Shown here piece after piece: positions 57,911-58,233 of a stretch of DNA of 58,233 nucleotides; positions within the stretch are counted from its first letter, which is position 1; every line of letters starts with the position of its first letter. The translations under genes were made by a program, and so were the position numbers. The notes below the pieces were generated by a model, which did not search any database, was not told the DNA's origin, and saw only the letters and a program-made list of their open reading frames with translations. The stretch comes from a virus: positions 1 through 58,233 of IMG/VR virus record IMGVR_UViG_3300010883_010460; one strand, given 5' to 3'.

Positions 57911-58233
57911 TCCCCGTCAATAAGGCCATCCAAACCTACAAGCGTCAGCAGAGCTTGGTGCATCCCAGGCCAAGAGAGTACGCAGGACAAGCTCAGGTCG
58001 TGGAGGTCGTTGAGGCTCCCAGGTTCGAGGTCGTCAGCAGCGAAGGCCCCCAAGGTCTAATCCGCGAGACCTACGTCCTCGAACGAGAGAAGGAGTTCCA
58101 CTACTACTACGGGCAGGGGCAAGAAGAGAAACCTGCACCCAAGATCAACTCACGCGCCGACCAGGATGCCCAACTCCTCTTGTCGATCATCTGTGGGTTC
58201 GTTGGGATGGCTGGTTTCTGGGTCCTCATGCAA
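57907..58233 (+). CDS. hypothetical membrane protein, 3' end outside window
   Basis: At least 109 residues from an ATG overlapping the previous stop. A polar N-terminal part with a Tyr/Gln/Glu-rich segment is followed, at the window edge, by a hydrophobic stretch (LLLSIICGFVGMAGFWVLMQ) that looks like a transmembrane helix. It continues past the window. Function unknown. Confidence 0.7.
   Translation, partial: MIPVNKAIQTYKRQQSLVHPRPREYAGQAQVVEVVEAPRFEVVSSEGPQGLIRETYVLEREKEFHYYYGQGQEEKPAPKINSRADQDAQLLLSIICGFVGMAGFWVLMQ

Overview
The window reads as part of the genome of a large tailed bacteriophage with a GC-rich bacterial host. Genes are short, tightly packed and often overlap as ATGA, with good Shine-Dalgarno sequences. 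The content is typical of big phages: a near-complete set of DNA polymerase III accessory proteins, RecA, an SbcCD-like nuclease, class II ribonucleotide reductase, thymidine kinase, two sigma-like proteins, a NusG-like protein, Lon, a GroEL-like chaperonin, one tRNA, and very large low-complexity proteins that look virion-associated. No terminase, capsid, portal or catalytic DNA polymerase lies in this window. The host cannot be named; a lipoprotein signal peptide and lipid enzymes fit a Gram-negative host but do not prove one.

Layout. 1-6.3 kb (minus strand): probable structural or virion genes, including a beta-helix protein. 6.4-29.4 kb (minus): replication, recombination and nucleotide genes: sigma-like factor, NusG-like protein, DnaX, primase, the two halves of an SbcC-like ATPase around a sliding clamp, Cas4/RecB-like nuclease and SbcD, then RecA, RuvC-like resolvase, an SSB candidate, RecD2 helicase, class II RNR, clamp-loader delta and delta', and a phosphoesterase. 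29.5-38.8 kb: mostly small plus-strand genes (HD hydrolase, P-loop kinase, WGR protein, DnaQ exonuclease, thioredoxin) with two minus-strand groups, split by a 0.8 kb structured non-coding block at 31.4-32.1 kb. 39-45.7 kb: second sigma-like factor, an 1147-residue C39-peptidase/EF-hand protein, an HU-like protein, patatin and a fatty-acid hydroxylase. 45.76-46.68 kb: a non-coding, strongly structured transcript of about 920 nt facing a tRNA-Asn gene. 47-58 kb: WGR protein, paired GIY-YIG proteins, thymidine kinase, phospholipid N-methyltransferase-like protein, Lon, GroEL-like protein and small unknown genes.

Two observations stand out. First, a bipartite element, GGGTGCG (or GGGTCGC), 14-15 bp, then CCGTA, occurs 20 times with almost invariant spacing, always oriented toward a downstream gene or the large RNA. 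It is probably the promoter of a phage-controlled regulon, and one copy precedes a phage sigma-like gene. Second, the large RNA has its own copy of that element, many hairpins and a textbook terminator. It resembles in size, structure and setting the giant phage RNAs GOLLD and ROOL, but class membership could not be tested.

All calls come from reading the sequence; no database or folding program was run. Start codons were chosen by Shine-Dalgarno match, overlap with the upstream stop and family length.
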